Origin: Microlunatus phosphovorus NM-1
GTDB taxonomy: Bacteria > Actinomycetota > Actinomycetes > Propionibacteriales > Propionibacteriaceae
Direction of reading: 5' to 3'
DNA: 64,000 nt
Assembly (NCBI RefSeq): GCF_000270245.1
Contig: NC_015635.1
Span: 1,860,001-1,924,000 of the forward strand
Below are positions 46,791 to 55,443 of the stretch, piece by piece (the first letter of the stretch is position 1; every line of letters starts with the position of its first letter). A program made the translations under genes and the position numbers. The notes beneath the pieces are model-generated. The model saw only the letters and a program-made list of their open reading frames with translations, did not search any database and was not told the DNA's origin.

Positions 46791-48460
46791 TGATGACAGC
46801 CTTCCTGACTCCTCCCCGCGGAATCCGACTCTCCGACGTCGGCGACGACGTCGTGCTCGTCGACGAGGCCGGGCAGCCGGTCGGCTGCGCCGACCGCGCC
46901 ACTGTCCATACCGATGCGACCCCGCTGCACCTGGCGTTCTCCACGTATCTGTTCGATCGGACCGGCGCCGTGCTGGTGACCAGGCGTGCTTTGGCCAAGT
47001 CGACTTGGCCGGGCGTCTGGACGAATTCCTGCTGCGGCCATCCGCGTCCCGGTGAGTCCGTCGAGGAAGCGGTACGCCGCCGGGTTTGGGAGGAGCTGGG
47101 ACTTCAACTGGGGCCGCTGATGCCACTGCTGCCGGACTTCCGGTACCGCGCGATCGACGCGTCAGGAATCGTCGAGCACGAGATCTGCCCCGTGTACGCG
47201 GGCTTCGTCGCCCATCGGGAGCTGGCGCCGGATCCGGAAGAAGTGGCGGAGTGGGCCTGGGTGCCCTGGCCGGATCTGGTCGCTGCGGTGTCGGCGACGC
47301 CGCAGGTCTACAGCCCATGGGCGGCGCTGCAGGTGCCGCTGATCGACATCGCGTTCCCCGGCGCGCAGTTTGCCGGAGACCGACAGCACATCGAGGCGGA
47401 CGTGGACTCCGCCGTTCGCGACGTAGAGGCGCTACTGGCGGACGAGATCGAGTCTCTGGCGGGAGAGTGGGAGACGTACGCGGGCGGACTCCGGCCGGAC
47501 ATCCTGGCCGAGGACCTTCCCGGTTGGCTGGGGGAACTGCTGCTCGGGCGCGGGAAGCGGGTCCGGGTGATGATGGCCTACTGGGGATATCTGGCGGCCG
47601 GCGGTACGCACGATTCGGCCGCGTACCGCTCGCTGGTGCGAGCCGCTGCAGCGGTCGAGGTGTTGCACCTGTTCGCCCTGCTGCACGACGACGTGATGGA
47701 CGAGTCGACCTCGCGCCGCGGCCGGCCGTCGGCGCAGGTCCAGGCCGCCGAGTGGCATCGGCTGGCCGGAGGGTTGGGCGAGCGGGAGCTGTTCGGCCGG
47801 AATCTCGCGGTCCTGCTCGGCGACCTCGCACACACGATTGCCGATCGGCTGGTCGACGGGCTGCCGCCGGAGCTACGGAAGATCTGGTACGTCATGTCGG
47901 TGGAACTGATCGCCGGGCAGCGCGCGGATCTCACCGGCGCCGCCGCGGGTCGCCGCGACCGGGCTCACGCCGAGCATGTGGCAGCGACGACTTCCGGGCG
48001 GTACACGGTGACCAGGCCGCTGCAGCTGGGGGCGGCTGCGGCCGGCGCTTCGACGACGATCGTCGAGACGCTGACCGCGTACGGCGATCACCTCGGACGG
48101 GCCTTCGCACTGCGGGACGACTATCTGGGCGTCTGGGGCGACCCCGCGGTGACGGGGAAGCCGGCAGGTGACGACCTGGTCGAGGCCAAGGCCACCGTGC
48201 TGCTGGCGCTGGCGGAGGAGCGGCTGACCGGTCGCGCGGCCGAGTTGCTGCAACGGGTCGGCACCGCCGCCTTCGGCTGTGAGGACGCAGCGGCGCTGTC
48301 CGCTGCCATGCGCGATGCAGGCATCGACACCGGGCTCGATCGGCTGGTCTCGGAGGCGGTCGCGGCGGGCTTCACGGTGCTGGACTCATCGACGCTGACC
48401 TCGGTCGGGATATCGGGGCTGCGCGCAGCGGGTCGGGCCCTGGCCTGGAGAGACGCGTGA
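46790..48460 (+). CDS. Fusion of isopentenyl-diphosphate isomerase (Idi) and geranylgeranyl-diphosphate synthase (CrtE)
   Basis: A 556-residue two-domain enzyme. Residues about 10-190 are type I IPP isomerase: TNSCCGHPRPGES with the active Cys, the nudix helix ESVEEAVRRRVWEELGL and EHEICPVYAGF with the active Glu. Residues about 200-556 are a short-chain prenyl synthase: LLGRGKRVRV (diphosphate binding), FALLHDDVMDESTSRRGRPS (first Asp-rich motif, residues 300-304) and LRDDYLGVWGDPAVTGKPAGDD (second motif, with the last Asp replaced by Gly, as in related synthases). It would convert IPP to DMAPP and then to GGPP in one polypeptide. ATG 46790 or 46793; the frame is open through the upstream repeats but that part is not needed. 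Confidence 0.92.
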   Translation: MMTAFLTPPRGIRLSDVGDDVVLVDEAGQPVGCADRATVHTDATPLHLAFSTYLFDRTGAVLVTRRALAKSTWPGVWTNSCCGHPRPGESVEEAVRRRVWEELGLQLGPLMPLLPDFRYRAIDASGIVEHEICPVYAGFVAHRELAPDPEEVAEWAWVPWPDLVAAVSATPQVYSPWAALQVPLIDIAFPGAQFAGDRQHIEADVDSAVRDVEALLADEIESLAGEWETYAGGLRPDILAEDLPGWLGELLLGRGKRVRVMMAYWGYLAAGGTHDSAAYRSLVRAAAAVEVLHLFALLHDDVMDESTSRRGRPSAQVQAAEWHRLAGGLGERELFGRNLAVLLGDLAHTIADRLVDGLPPELRKIWYVMSVELIAGQRADLTGAAAGRRDRAHAEHVAATTSGRYTVTRPLQLGAAAAGASTTIVETLTAYGDHLGRAFALRDDYLGVWGDPAVTGKPAGDDLVEAKATVLLALAEERLTGRAAELLQRVGTAAFGCEDAAALSAAMRDAGIDTGLDRLVSEAVAAGFTVLDSSTLTSVGISGLRAAGRALAWRDA

Positions 48461-48470
48461 GGGACATCGC

Positions 48471-49997
48471 GTGAACGTCCGACGGACACCTTCATCGGCG
48501 CGGCGCACCGCCGCGGCGAGCACACCGGCTCACGTGGTCGTGGTCGGGGCCGGTCTCTCCGGTCTGGCTGCGGCGCTCCATCTGGCCGGCGCGGGGCATC
48601 GGGTGACGGTGCTCGAACGAGAGACCGTGCCGGGCGGACGGTGCGGCTCGCTGGTGCAGGACGGGTTCCGGTTCGACACGGGCCCGACGGTGTTCACGAT
48701 GGTCGGTCTGCTGGACGAGGCGCTGCGCGCCGTGGGACGGTCTGCGGCCGAGGAGCTCGATCTCCGGCTGCTCGACCCGGCGTACCACACGTTCTTCGCC
48801 GACTCCTCCCGCCTGCGGGTCCGGCCCGGTCAGGAACCGATGCGGGCCGAGATCGCCGCCGAGTGCGGCAGCCGGGATGTGGCGGCCTTCGACCGTTTCG
48901 TGGCCTGGCTGAAACGGCTGCACGACGTCGAGCTGCCGCACTTCATCGACGCCAACTTCGACTCGCCGCTCGGTCTGCTGCGCTCACCCCGGGCGGTCGC
49001 CGAGCTGCTGCGACTGGGTGCTTTTCGCCGACTCGGACCCGAGATCGCCCGCCGTTTCGACGACGAGCGGCTCCGCCGGGTCTTCAGCTTCCAGGCGATG
49101 TACGCCGGACTCGCGCCGGCCCGGGCGCTCGCGCTGTACGCCGTCATCACCTATATGGACGTGATCGAAGGGGTGTGGTTCCCGGCCGGCGGCATGCACG
49201 CGGTGCCGCGGGCGATGGCCCGGGTGGCGGCCGAGAGCGGCGTGGAGTTTCGCTGGTCCACGACGGTCCAGCGGGTGGCTCGGCACTCGGACGGAGCGGT
49301 CGCCGGAGTGGTGCTGCCCGACGACGAGCTGGTCACCGCGGACGCGGTGGTCGTCACGGCGGACCTGCCCGCCGCGTACCAGCAGCTGCTGCCGGACCTC
49401 TCGCCGCCGCGCGGCGTGCGCAGGGGCCGCTACTCGCCGAGCGCGCTGGTCTGGCATCTGGGCGTCCGCGGTCCGCTGCCGGAAGGTACTGGTCACCACA
49501 ACATCCACTTCGGCGCTGCGTGGGACGACGCGTTCGCCGACCTGCTCGACCGGGGGATCCCGATGACCGACCCGTCCAGGTTCGTCGCGGTTCCTTCCCT
49601 GGACGATCCGACTGCCGCCCCGCCTGGCCAGCACACCGTCTATGTGCTGGAGCCGGTCCCCAACTTGGCGGTCGGCCGTCTGGACTGGGCCGTCGAGGGT
49701 CCCCGGCTACGCGAACGGATGCGGTCCTTCCTGGACGACGTCGGCTATCCCGCCGACATCGTGACCGAACAGCTCGTCACCCCGGTCGACTGGGCCGAGC
49801 AGGGCATGGCGGCAGGCACCCCCTTCGCGCTGGCCCACTCGTTCGGCCAGTCCGGACCCTTCCGGCCCCGCAACGTCGACCGGCGAGTCCCGGGTCTGGT
49901 CTTCGCCGGGTCGAGCACGACGCCGGGCGTCGGCATCCCGATGGTGCTGATCTCCGGCAAGCTCGCGGCTCGCCGGGTCCAGGAGGCACTGCGGTGA
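48471..49997 (+). CDS. crtI: Phytoene desaturase
   Basis: A 508-residue FAD enzyme taking phytoene to lycopene. The dinucleotide site is HVVVVGAGLSGLAAALHLAGAGHRVTVLERETVPGGRCGSLVQDGFRFDTGPTVFTM. The C-terminal carotenoid oxidoreductase signature is PGLVFAGSSTTPGVGIPMVLISGKLAARRV. The GTG start has GAGGGA upstream and lies 10 bases after the fusion gene. It overlaps crtB by GTGA. Confidence 0.95.
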   Translation: MNVRRTPSSARRTAAASTPAHVVVVGAGLSGLAAALHLAGAGHRVTVLERETVPGGRCGSLVQDGFRFDTGPTVFTMVGLLDEALRAVGRSAAEELDLRLLDPAYHTFFADSSRLRVRPGQEPMRAEIAAECGSRDVAAFDRFVAWLKRLHDVELPHFIDANFDSPLGLLRSPRAVAELLRLGAFRRLGPEIARRFDDERLRRVFSFQAMYAGLAPARALALYAVITYMDVIEGVWFPAGGMHAVPRAMARVAAESGVEFRWSTTVQRVARHSDGAVAGVVLPDDELVTADAVVVTADLPAAYQQLLPDLSPPRGVRRGRYSPSALVWHLGVRGPLPEGTGHHNIHFGAAWDDAFADLLDRGIPMTDPSRFVAVPSLDDPTAAPPGQHTVYVLEPVPNLAVGRLDWAVEGPRLRERMRSFLDDVGYPADIVTEQLVTPVDWAEQGMAAGTPFALAHSFGQSGPFRPRNVDRRVPGLVFAGSSTTPGVGIPMVLISGKLAARRVQEALR

Positions 49998-50893
49998 GCA
50001 ACCTGCTCGATGTCGGCTACTCCCGCTGCGCCGACCTGACCAAGCGCTACGGCACCACCTACTACTGGGGGGCCCGGCTGCTGCCGGTTGCGCAGCGCCG
50101 TGACGTCCACGCCGTGTACGCGCTGTGCCGGCTGGCTGACGACATCGTCGACGAGCCGGAGCGGGACAACCCGGCAGTGTCGCGCCGAGGCACGGCTGCG
50201 GAGCGTCTGGAAGTGTTCCGGCACCAGTTCTTCACCGCCTTGTCCCGTGGCACCTCGCCGGAGCCGGTGATGGCGGCCGTCGTCGACAGCATCCGGCGTC
50301 GCGGCACGGATCCGGAGTGCTTCGAGCGCTTCTTCGACGCCATGGCCGCCGACCTGACGCGGACCACCTGGGCGACCTGGGAGGAACTGCGCGATGGCTA
50401 CATGGAAGGGTCGGCGGCGGTCATCGGCGAGATGATGCTGCCGGTGCTGCAGCCGTACACCCCGGCTGCGATCGGCCCGGCTCGATCGCTGGGCCTGGCA
50501 TTCCAACTGACCAATTTTCTTCGCGACGTCGGCGAGGACCTCGACCGAGGCCGGGTCTACCTGCCTCAGGCCGATCTGGCCCGGCACCGCGCCGACCCGC
50601 GGCTGCGGCGGGTGACGCCGGCGTGGCGAACCATGATGGCCGAGCAGGTCGCCCGCAACCGTCAGCTGTATGCCCACGCCCAGACCGGGTTGCCGCTGCT
50701 GCCGCCGCCCTCGCAGCGCTGTGTGGGCACGGCGCTGGTGCTGTACAGCCGGATTCTCGACCGCATCGAGGCGGCTGACTACGACGTCTTCACCGAGCGC
50801 ATTCGGGTGCCGGATCGCGAGAAGCTCCATCTCCTGGTCCGGGCGGTGACCATCGGCGTTCCGGAGGTCGACTTCCAGCCGCGGGCGGCCTGA
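49994..50893 (+). CDS. crtB: Phytoene synthase
   Basis: A 299-residue squalene/phytoene synthase condensing two GGPP. The first Asp-rich motif is VYALCRLADDIVDEPE, and the second is QLTNFLRDVGEDLDRGRVYLP. GYMEGSAAVIGEMMLPVL is also typical. It is the last gene of the plus-strand crt operon. Its TGA lies at the edge of the IS1380 element: the five bases CTGAG that include the stop are the element's target duplication. Confidence 0.95.
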   Translation: MSNLLDVGYSRCADLTKRYGTTYYWGARLLPVAQRRDVHAVYALCRLADDIVDEPERDNPAVSRRGTAAERLEVFRHQFFTALSRGTSPEPVMAAVVDSIRRRGTDPECFERFFDAMAADLTRTTWATWEELRDGYMEGSAAVIGEMMLPVLQPYTPAAIGPARSLGLAFQLTNFLRDVGEDLDRGRVYLPQADLARHRADPRLRRVTPAWRTMMAEQVARNRQLYAHAQTGLPLLPPPSQRCVGTALVLYSRILDRIEAADYDVFTERIRVPDREKLHLLVRAVTIGVPEVDFQPRAA

Positions 50894-52439
50894 GCCCTGA
50901 TCCACCGAGCCTTATCGGATCGTGGATTCTGGCTGATTTTGTCGGCTGATTCTTGGTCTGTTTGGGAATGGGCGTGACGGTGTCGCCGGTCTGCTCGGCA
51001 TTTCCACTGTCGTTGTCCTTGGTCGTGCCCGGGTGAGGCGGGTGGTCAGGCGGTCTGGGCGAGGGGTGGCCCCAATGTCGCTTCTTTTAGGGTTGGGGTG
51101 GTTTGAGGGGGTGGAGGACGATGGTGTGGGTGACGGTGCGGACTGGTGCGGCGTTGCTCTTGCGGCGTTCGTAGCGGTGGGAGCCGCCGCGTTTACGGGC
51201 GCGGGGTGCGGTGCGGCCGTCGCGGGTGGGGATCAGGTTGGCGGGTTTGGTCAGTTGCGTGGCGAGGTGGGCCAGGGCGCGGGTCAGGTCGGCTGGGGGG
51301 AGAGAGCCGCCCGGGTCGTGGAGTCCTGGGCGGCTTGGAAGGCGCGTTTGAAGCTGATCCGGCCGGGGTCGAGCCCGGCGGGTGTGGCGTAGCCGATCAG
51401 GTCGCGGATCGCCTGGTAGACGCACAGCATGGCCCAGAATTCTTGCTCGACCATGATGGGGGTCTTGGAGCGGAGCAGCACTTCGGGGCCGCCGCGGATG
51501 GTGGTCTTCAGGTCGGCGATACCGGTCTCGGCCTGCCAGCGGGCGTGGTAGAGCTGGGCCAGCTCGATCGCCGGGTACGCCTGCGCGTCGAGCAGGGTGG
51601 TGGCCAGCGCGAACAGTTCGGAGGTCTCGACCCCGTGGGTGTCGGTGGTGGTCACCGAGTACTCGACCACCCGGACCGGGATCGGGTCGCCGTCCTTCTT
51701 GGAGGGCGGGTTCAGCTGGGACAGGTAGGTGCCGTCGTCCAGCACCTGCCGCACTGGCAGAGTGAACGATGCCGACATCCGCCAGCACAGCTGCGCGCCG
51801 GTCCCGGCGGCCGCCTGCCACAGCTTCCAGGAGGCGAAGTTCCGGTCGGCCAGCACCAGCATCCCGCTGTCGAGCGCGGGCAGCAGATCGACGGCCAGGG
51901 TCTGCTCGCCGGTGCTGGACGGCCCATGGGCGGCGGCCAGCAGCACCCGGGTTCCGGACTCGGCCAGCACCAGCGCCCGCAGCTGCGGATACGGATTCTG
52001 CGACCTGCTGCCGTTGCCACCACGGCCGAAGAACCCCTCGTTCGCCGCCGTGTCCGGCACATCCAGGGTGAACCCGTCGACCGTCACCACCCGCAGCCCG
52101 GCATGAAAGACCCCGGGCGTCACAGGCGTCCCCGCCGGCACCGTCGTCCGCGCAAACAACAGCTTGAACGGCTCCGCGCCCAGCTTCGCCTTCGCCTTCG
52201 TGATCGATCCCGTTCCCGGAGCCTGCCAGTCTCCCCAGCCGCCACCCGTCAACGCCTGCGCATCGGCCAGCCTCGACAGCACCAACCCGTACCCCGACCG
52301 CATGAACAGCCAGCACGCCAGCGTGAATACCATCATCAACCGAGCCGGCAGCCGCCGATACCGGACCTCCTGTGGACTTCCCCCCGTTTGACGGACACCT
52401 GACCTGAGGTGGCCACTGGTCACCAGGGAGGATGTCGTT

Positions 52440-52733
52440 GTGCCTGCTCCTCACCCGCCTGAGTTCCGCCGTCGTGCGGTCGAGCTTGCTCGTGAGCGGT
52501 CCAAGCCAGTTGCTGAGTTGGCGAAAGATCTGGGAATTTCCGAATCGTGTCTGCGTCGCTGGATGGAGCAGTCCGAGACCGACGCTGCCGGTGGTAGCGA
52601 GACGGCGTTGACCAGTCGGGAGAAGAAGGAGCTGGTCGAGCTGCGCCGGGATAAACGGCGCCTGGAGATGGAAGTCGAGATCTTGAAAAGGGCGGCCGCC
52701 TATTTTGCCCAGGAGAATGTTCTCCCAAAATAG
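52440..52733 (+). CDS. IS3-family transposase OrfA (helix-turn-helix)
   Basis: A 97-residue DNA-binding protein: HPPEFRRRAVELARERSKPVAELAKDLGISESCLRRWMEQ is the helix-turn-helix, followed by a leucine-zipper region (ELVELRRDKRRLEMEVEILKRAAAYFAQEN). The GTG start has AGGGAGG upstream. Near its stop is CCCAAAA in the frame C CCA AAA, a slippery heptamer that allows -1 frameshifting into orfB. Confidence 0.9.
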   Translation: MPAPHPPEFRRRAVELARERSKPVAELAKDLGISESCLRRWMEQSETDAAGGSETALTSREKKELVELRRDKRRLEMEVEILKRAAAYFAQENVLPK

Positions 52734-53623
52734 TGTACGGGCTGGTCCATGAAATGGCCGATGACGGGATTGATGTCGCGGTGGCTTGCCGGGTGCTGAA
52801 TGTGTCGCGGTCGGGATACTACGACTGGCGCGGCCGGCCTGCATCGGCACGGGAACAGGAGAACACGCTGCTGTTGAAGCTGATCGAGGAGATCCATGCC
52901 GATGAGGACATGAAGACGTACGGGGCGCCGCGGGTGCACGCCGAGCTGGTCTTGGGGCACGACCTGCAGGTGAACCAGAAGCGGGTCGCCCGGCTGATGC
53001 GCCAGGCCGGCATCCAGGGCCTGTACCGGCGGCGTCGGTCGTGGACCACGATCCGGGACCCGCACGCCATCCCCGCCAAGGACCTCGTCAACCGCCGGTT
53101 CACGGTGGACGGTCCGAACCGGTTGTGGCTGACCGACATCACCGAGCACCCGACGGTGGAGGGCAAGGTGTACTGCGCCGCGGTCATGGACGCCTGGTCC
53201 CGCCGGGTCCTGGGCTGGTCCATCGACGACAACATGCGGAAGGAGCTCGTGGTCGACGCGCTCGGGATGGCGGTGCTGCGGCGCAACCCGATGGACGTCG
53301 ACAATAACACGATCATGCATTCCGATCACGGGTCGCAATTCACATCGTGGGCATTCAGTCAGAAAGTCTATGATGCCGGGCTGGTGCCGTCGATGGGCAG
53401 TGTGGGCGACTGCTACGACAATGCGATGATGGAGTCCTTCTGGGAGAGAATGCAACTCGAGCTGCTCGATTCGCAGGTATGGTTCACCCGGGACGAGCTT
53501 GCCAACGCGATGTTTCGATGGATAGAATCATGGTATAATCGGAGACGTCGGCATTCGAGTATTGGAATGCTGTCGCCGATAGAGTTTGAAACCCGTTCCA
53601 CAGGGTCAGACCGTCCGGGCTGA
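52733..53623 (+). CDS. IS3-family transposase OrfB (DDE integrase)
   Basis: A 296-residue catalytic protein. An HTH_21 domain (TYGAPRVHAELVLGHDLQVNQKRVARLMRQAGIQGLYRRR) precedes the rve core. DDE residues lie in NRLWLTDITEHPTVEGKVY, MHSDHGSQFTSW and SVGDCYDNAMMESFWERMQLELL. The end is WYNRRRRHSSIGMLSPIEFE. It appears intact. It is probably made mainly as an OrfAB fusion by -1 frameshifting (TAGTG overlap, CCCAAAA). The last 250 bases are more AT-rich than the rest. Confidence 0.93.
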   Translation: MYGLVHEMADDGIDVAVACRVLNVSRSGYYDWRGRPASAREQENTLLLKLIEEIHADEDMKTYGAPRVHAELVLGHDLQVNQKRVARLMRQAGIQGLYRRRRSWTTIRDPHAIPAKDLVNRRFTVDGPNRLWLTDITEHPTVEGKVYCAAVMDAWSRRVLGWSIDDNMRKELVVDALGMAVLRRNPMDVDNNTIMHSDHGSQFTSWAFSQKVYDAGLVPSMGSVGDCYDNAMMESFWERMQLELLDSQVWFTRDELANAMFRWIESWYNRRRRHSSIGMLSPIEFETRSTGSDRPG

Positions 53624-53817
53624 CCCTCAACCCCGAGTGTCCGTGGAACAGGGGGAACCTCACCCGCACCCCTGCCGCCTCGATCACCTCATCCAGCACC
53701 GCCGCCGGGAACGACCGTGCCAGCACCCCGATCGAGACCCGATCAGGCAACCGCTCCTCCGCCGACCTCACCTCACGCGTCACACCAGCCACAAACAGAG
53801 ACTACACCCATGTAACT

Positions 53818-55218
53818 CTAAAGAAGCGACATTGGGGGTGGCCCGGTCGCGCCGTCGAATGTCTGCTGCCATTGGTCGGCCCAGGCCCAGTCGCGGGGCA
53901 GGTGCAGGATCATCGTGCGGGCGGTGGTGGCGATCCGGGCGGGCAGGTTGATCAACTGGGCACGGAGAGTGGCCCACCGGGCTCGGGCATGGGCCTTGCC
54001 GGCGAGGACACCGATGGCGCGGGCCAGGTTGAACGCGATCACCGCGTGCGCGAGCCAGGCCGCGTTCGCCCCGTAACGGCCGGACGGTAGGTGGGCGAGC
54101 GGTCCGTCTTTGAGCTCGGCGATGACCTGCTCGATGATCGCGTGGTCACGATGGTGTTGATCGGCGGCGATCGTGGTCAGGGTGGAGTTGGTGATGAACG
54201 CGTGGTGGCGGTGTGCGGCGAACAGCTCACCCTGCACGGTGCCGTCGGAGGCGGTTGGCTGCAGCCGGCGGACCCGCCGCACCACGAGTCGGCAGGGCAC
54301 CTGCTGAGCCTTCTTCTTGCTGGAGAACGCGACAAAGGAGGTCTCGGCGACCTCAGCATCGGAGACCCAGTAGCCGCCACCGGGCACGGTGTCATCGGCT
54401 TCCCAGACCGCGTTCGGATACTTGATCGGAACCCATGCCTGCTCAGGGATGCGGGTGATCGCGGTCTTCACCGCCGTGTTCTTCCGGGCCGTCACCGAGA
54501 ACCACATCTTGGCTTTGATCATGGCCGTGACCAGGTCATGGCGGTAGAACGCTGAGTCCGCCCGACCCATCAGCCGGCCACTCACACCGGCCTGCCGGGC
54601 CGTCGCCGCGGCGCGGGTCAGCATCCGCGCCGACCCTTTTCCCGAGGCGGTGTTCCCTCGGCGCAGTGCGGAGGCCACGATCACCGGTGCCGTCAACGGG
54701 GTCGAGCAGACTGCGAGCATCGCGTTCAACCCGAACACCTTGGAGTAGCCGTAGGCGGCGGCCTGCTTGGCGTAGCCGTGGACCTCACGGATCGTGTCGT
54801 CCACGTCGAGGAACGCGATCCCGTCCCGGTCGCTTCCACCGCGGATCAGGTCCGGCACCCGGGCCGTGAGCCCGGCCAGCAACCGGGAGTTGACCGCATC
54901 GAGCTGCTGGACGTGTCCGTGGGTGAACGAACGCAGATAGGTGCCGTACGTGGACGGGGCCCGGGTCCCGCCGAGCAACCTTGGCATCCCACCATGGCGC
55001 ACCACGTTCAAGTCGTCGATGCTGTCCGCCCCGGTCAACATCCCCGCGATCACCCCAGCCGACTTCACCACCGGGTTCGGGCAGTCCACACTCACATGCT
55101 CACCGAGCAGCTCATGCAGACCCGCTGACTCACCCAACAGCAGCGCCGGCACCAAACCGGCGCAACCCACCAGATTCGGATCATCGAAAACCGGCCGAAC
55201 GGTATGGCATGCTTTCAC
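53818..55218 (-). CDS. IS1380-family transposase, C-terminus altered by IS4 insertion
   Basis: A 466-residue DDE transposase. Catalytic regions are GIAFLDVDDTIREVHGYAKQAAAYGYSKVFGLNAM, SGRLMGRADSAFYRHDLV and RDHAIIEQVIAELKDGPLAHLPSGRYGANAAWL. The IS4 insertion changed only the last residues: the present end is GATGPP-PMSLL, whereas the sequence beyond the insertion (read across 51064) would restore GATGPP-LAQTA. It may still be functional. ATG 55218. Confidence 0.9.
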   Translation of the reverse strand: MKACHTVRPVFDDPNLVGCAGLVPALLLGESAGLHELLGEHVSVDCPNPVVKSAGVIAGMLTGADSIDDLNVVRHGGMPRLLGGTRAPSTYGTYLRSFTHGHVQQLDAVNSRLLAGLTARVPDLIRGGSDRDGIAFLDVDDTIREVHGYAKQAAAYGYSKVFGLNAMLAVCSTPLTAPVIVASALRRGNTASGKGSARMLTRAAATARQAGVSGRLMGRADSAFYRHDLVTAMIKAKMWFSVTARKNTAVKTAITRIPEQAWVPIKYPNAVWEADDTVPGGGYWVSDAEVAETSFVAFSSKKKAQQVPCRLVVRRVRRLQPTASDGTVQGELFAAHRHHAFITNSTLTTIAADQHHRDHAIIEQVIAELKDGPLAHLPSGRYGANAAWLAHAVIAFNLARAIGVLAGKAHARARWATLRAQLINLPARIATTARTMILHLPRDWAWADQWQQTFDGATGPPPMSLL

Positions 55219-55350
55219 CTACGAGATGTCCCCTCTGACTTGCTCGAATGACGGCGTCGTAACCACCATTCTCCCTGGTCAGGGGGACATTCTCGGTCTC
55301 AGGACACGCCCCCAAAGCCACCAGATTTCATGATCATCGGTGGATCAGGG

Positions 55351-55364
55351 CTGAGTCACCGTCG
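55351..55364. repeat. Left copy of the 14-bp direct repeat flanking the NACHT gene
   Basis: CTGAGTCACCGTCG here is identical to 58471-58484. The right copy is the 3' end of crtU with its stop codon. The left copy would join directly to the crtB stop if the IS1380 element were removed. The two copies bound a 3.1-kb segment that holds only the NACHT NTPase gene. Confidence 0.85.
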
Positions 55365-55376
55365 GACGCTGAACCT

Positions 55377-55408
55377 CACCTGACCTGCACCTGATCTCAC
55401 CTGACCTG
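55377..55408. repeat. Three CACCTGA direct repeats, 10-11 bp apart
   Basis: CACCTGA occurs at 55377, 55388 and 55398, on one face of the helix. The outer two lie within a longer repeat, CTCACCTGACCTG, at 55375-55387 and 55396-55408. They sit between the left direct repeat and the 3' end of the NACHT gene. They could be recombinase or regulator binding sites. Confidence 0.75.
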
Positions 55409-55443
55409 GGGCGAATAGGAGCACTTGCACTTGCACTCGCCGT

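Larger units (their letters stand above)
52378..53657. mobile_element. IS3-family insertion sequence inside the IS4 transposase gene
   Basis: About 1280 bases with orfA and orfB in the usual IS3 arrangement. The ends show an imperfect inverted repeat, with TTCCCCC, GTT and ACGGACAC shared at 52378-52399 and (reverse) 53657-53636. I cannot fix the exact ends and see no clear target duplication. It is the innermost and therefore youngest insertion. Confidence 0.8.
51087..53792 (-). pseudogene. IS4-family transposase, interrupted and frameshifted
   Basis: The N-terminus lies at 53792-53658 (VTREVRSAEERLPDRVSIGVLARSFPAAVLDEVIEAAGVRVR). The rest resumes at about 52377 (SPQEVRYRRLPARLMMVFTLACWLFMRSGYG, then VVTVDGFTLDVPDTAANEGFFGRG, GMLVLADRNFASW and LAQLYHARWQAETGIADLKTTIRGG, the YREK-type region). 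The IS3 element separates the two parts. A second defect lies at a run of six G at 51295-51300: one frame ends at 51284, while the genuine C-terminus (DLTRALAHLATQLTKPANLIPTRDGR) continues in another frame to 51087. The gene cannot make an intact transposase. Confidence 0.88.
51071..53836. mobile_element. IS4-family insertion sequence inside IS1380
   Basis: The ends are perfect 17-base inverted repeats, CCCAATGTCGCTTCTTT at 51071-51087 and its complement at 53820-53836. They are flanked by a 6-bp duplication GGTGGC (51065-51070 and 53837-53842). It entered the last codons of the IS1380 transposase gene and replaced its C-terminus. It is itself split by an IS3-family element. Confidence 0.92.
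50895..55350. mobile_element. IS1380-family insertion sequence, carrying two nested insertions
   Basis: The ends are perfect 14-base inverted repeats, CCCTGATCCACCGA at 50895-50908 and its complement at 55337-55350. The flanks are a 5-bp target duplication CTGAG (50890-50894 and 55351-55355). Removing the inner IS4 element would leave an element of about 1.7 kb, normal for IS1380. It landed exactly at the crtB stop codon. The 170 bases between the left end and the IS4 element are its own 3' noncoding region. Confidence 0.92.
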
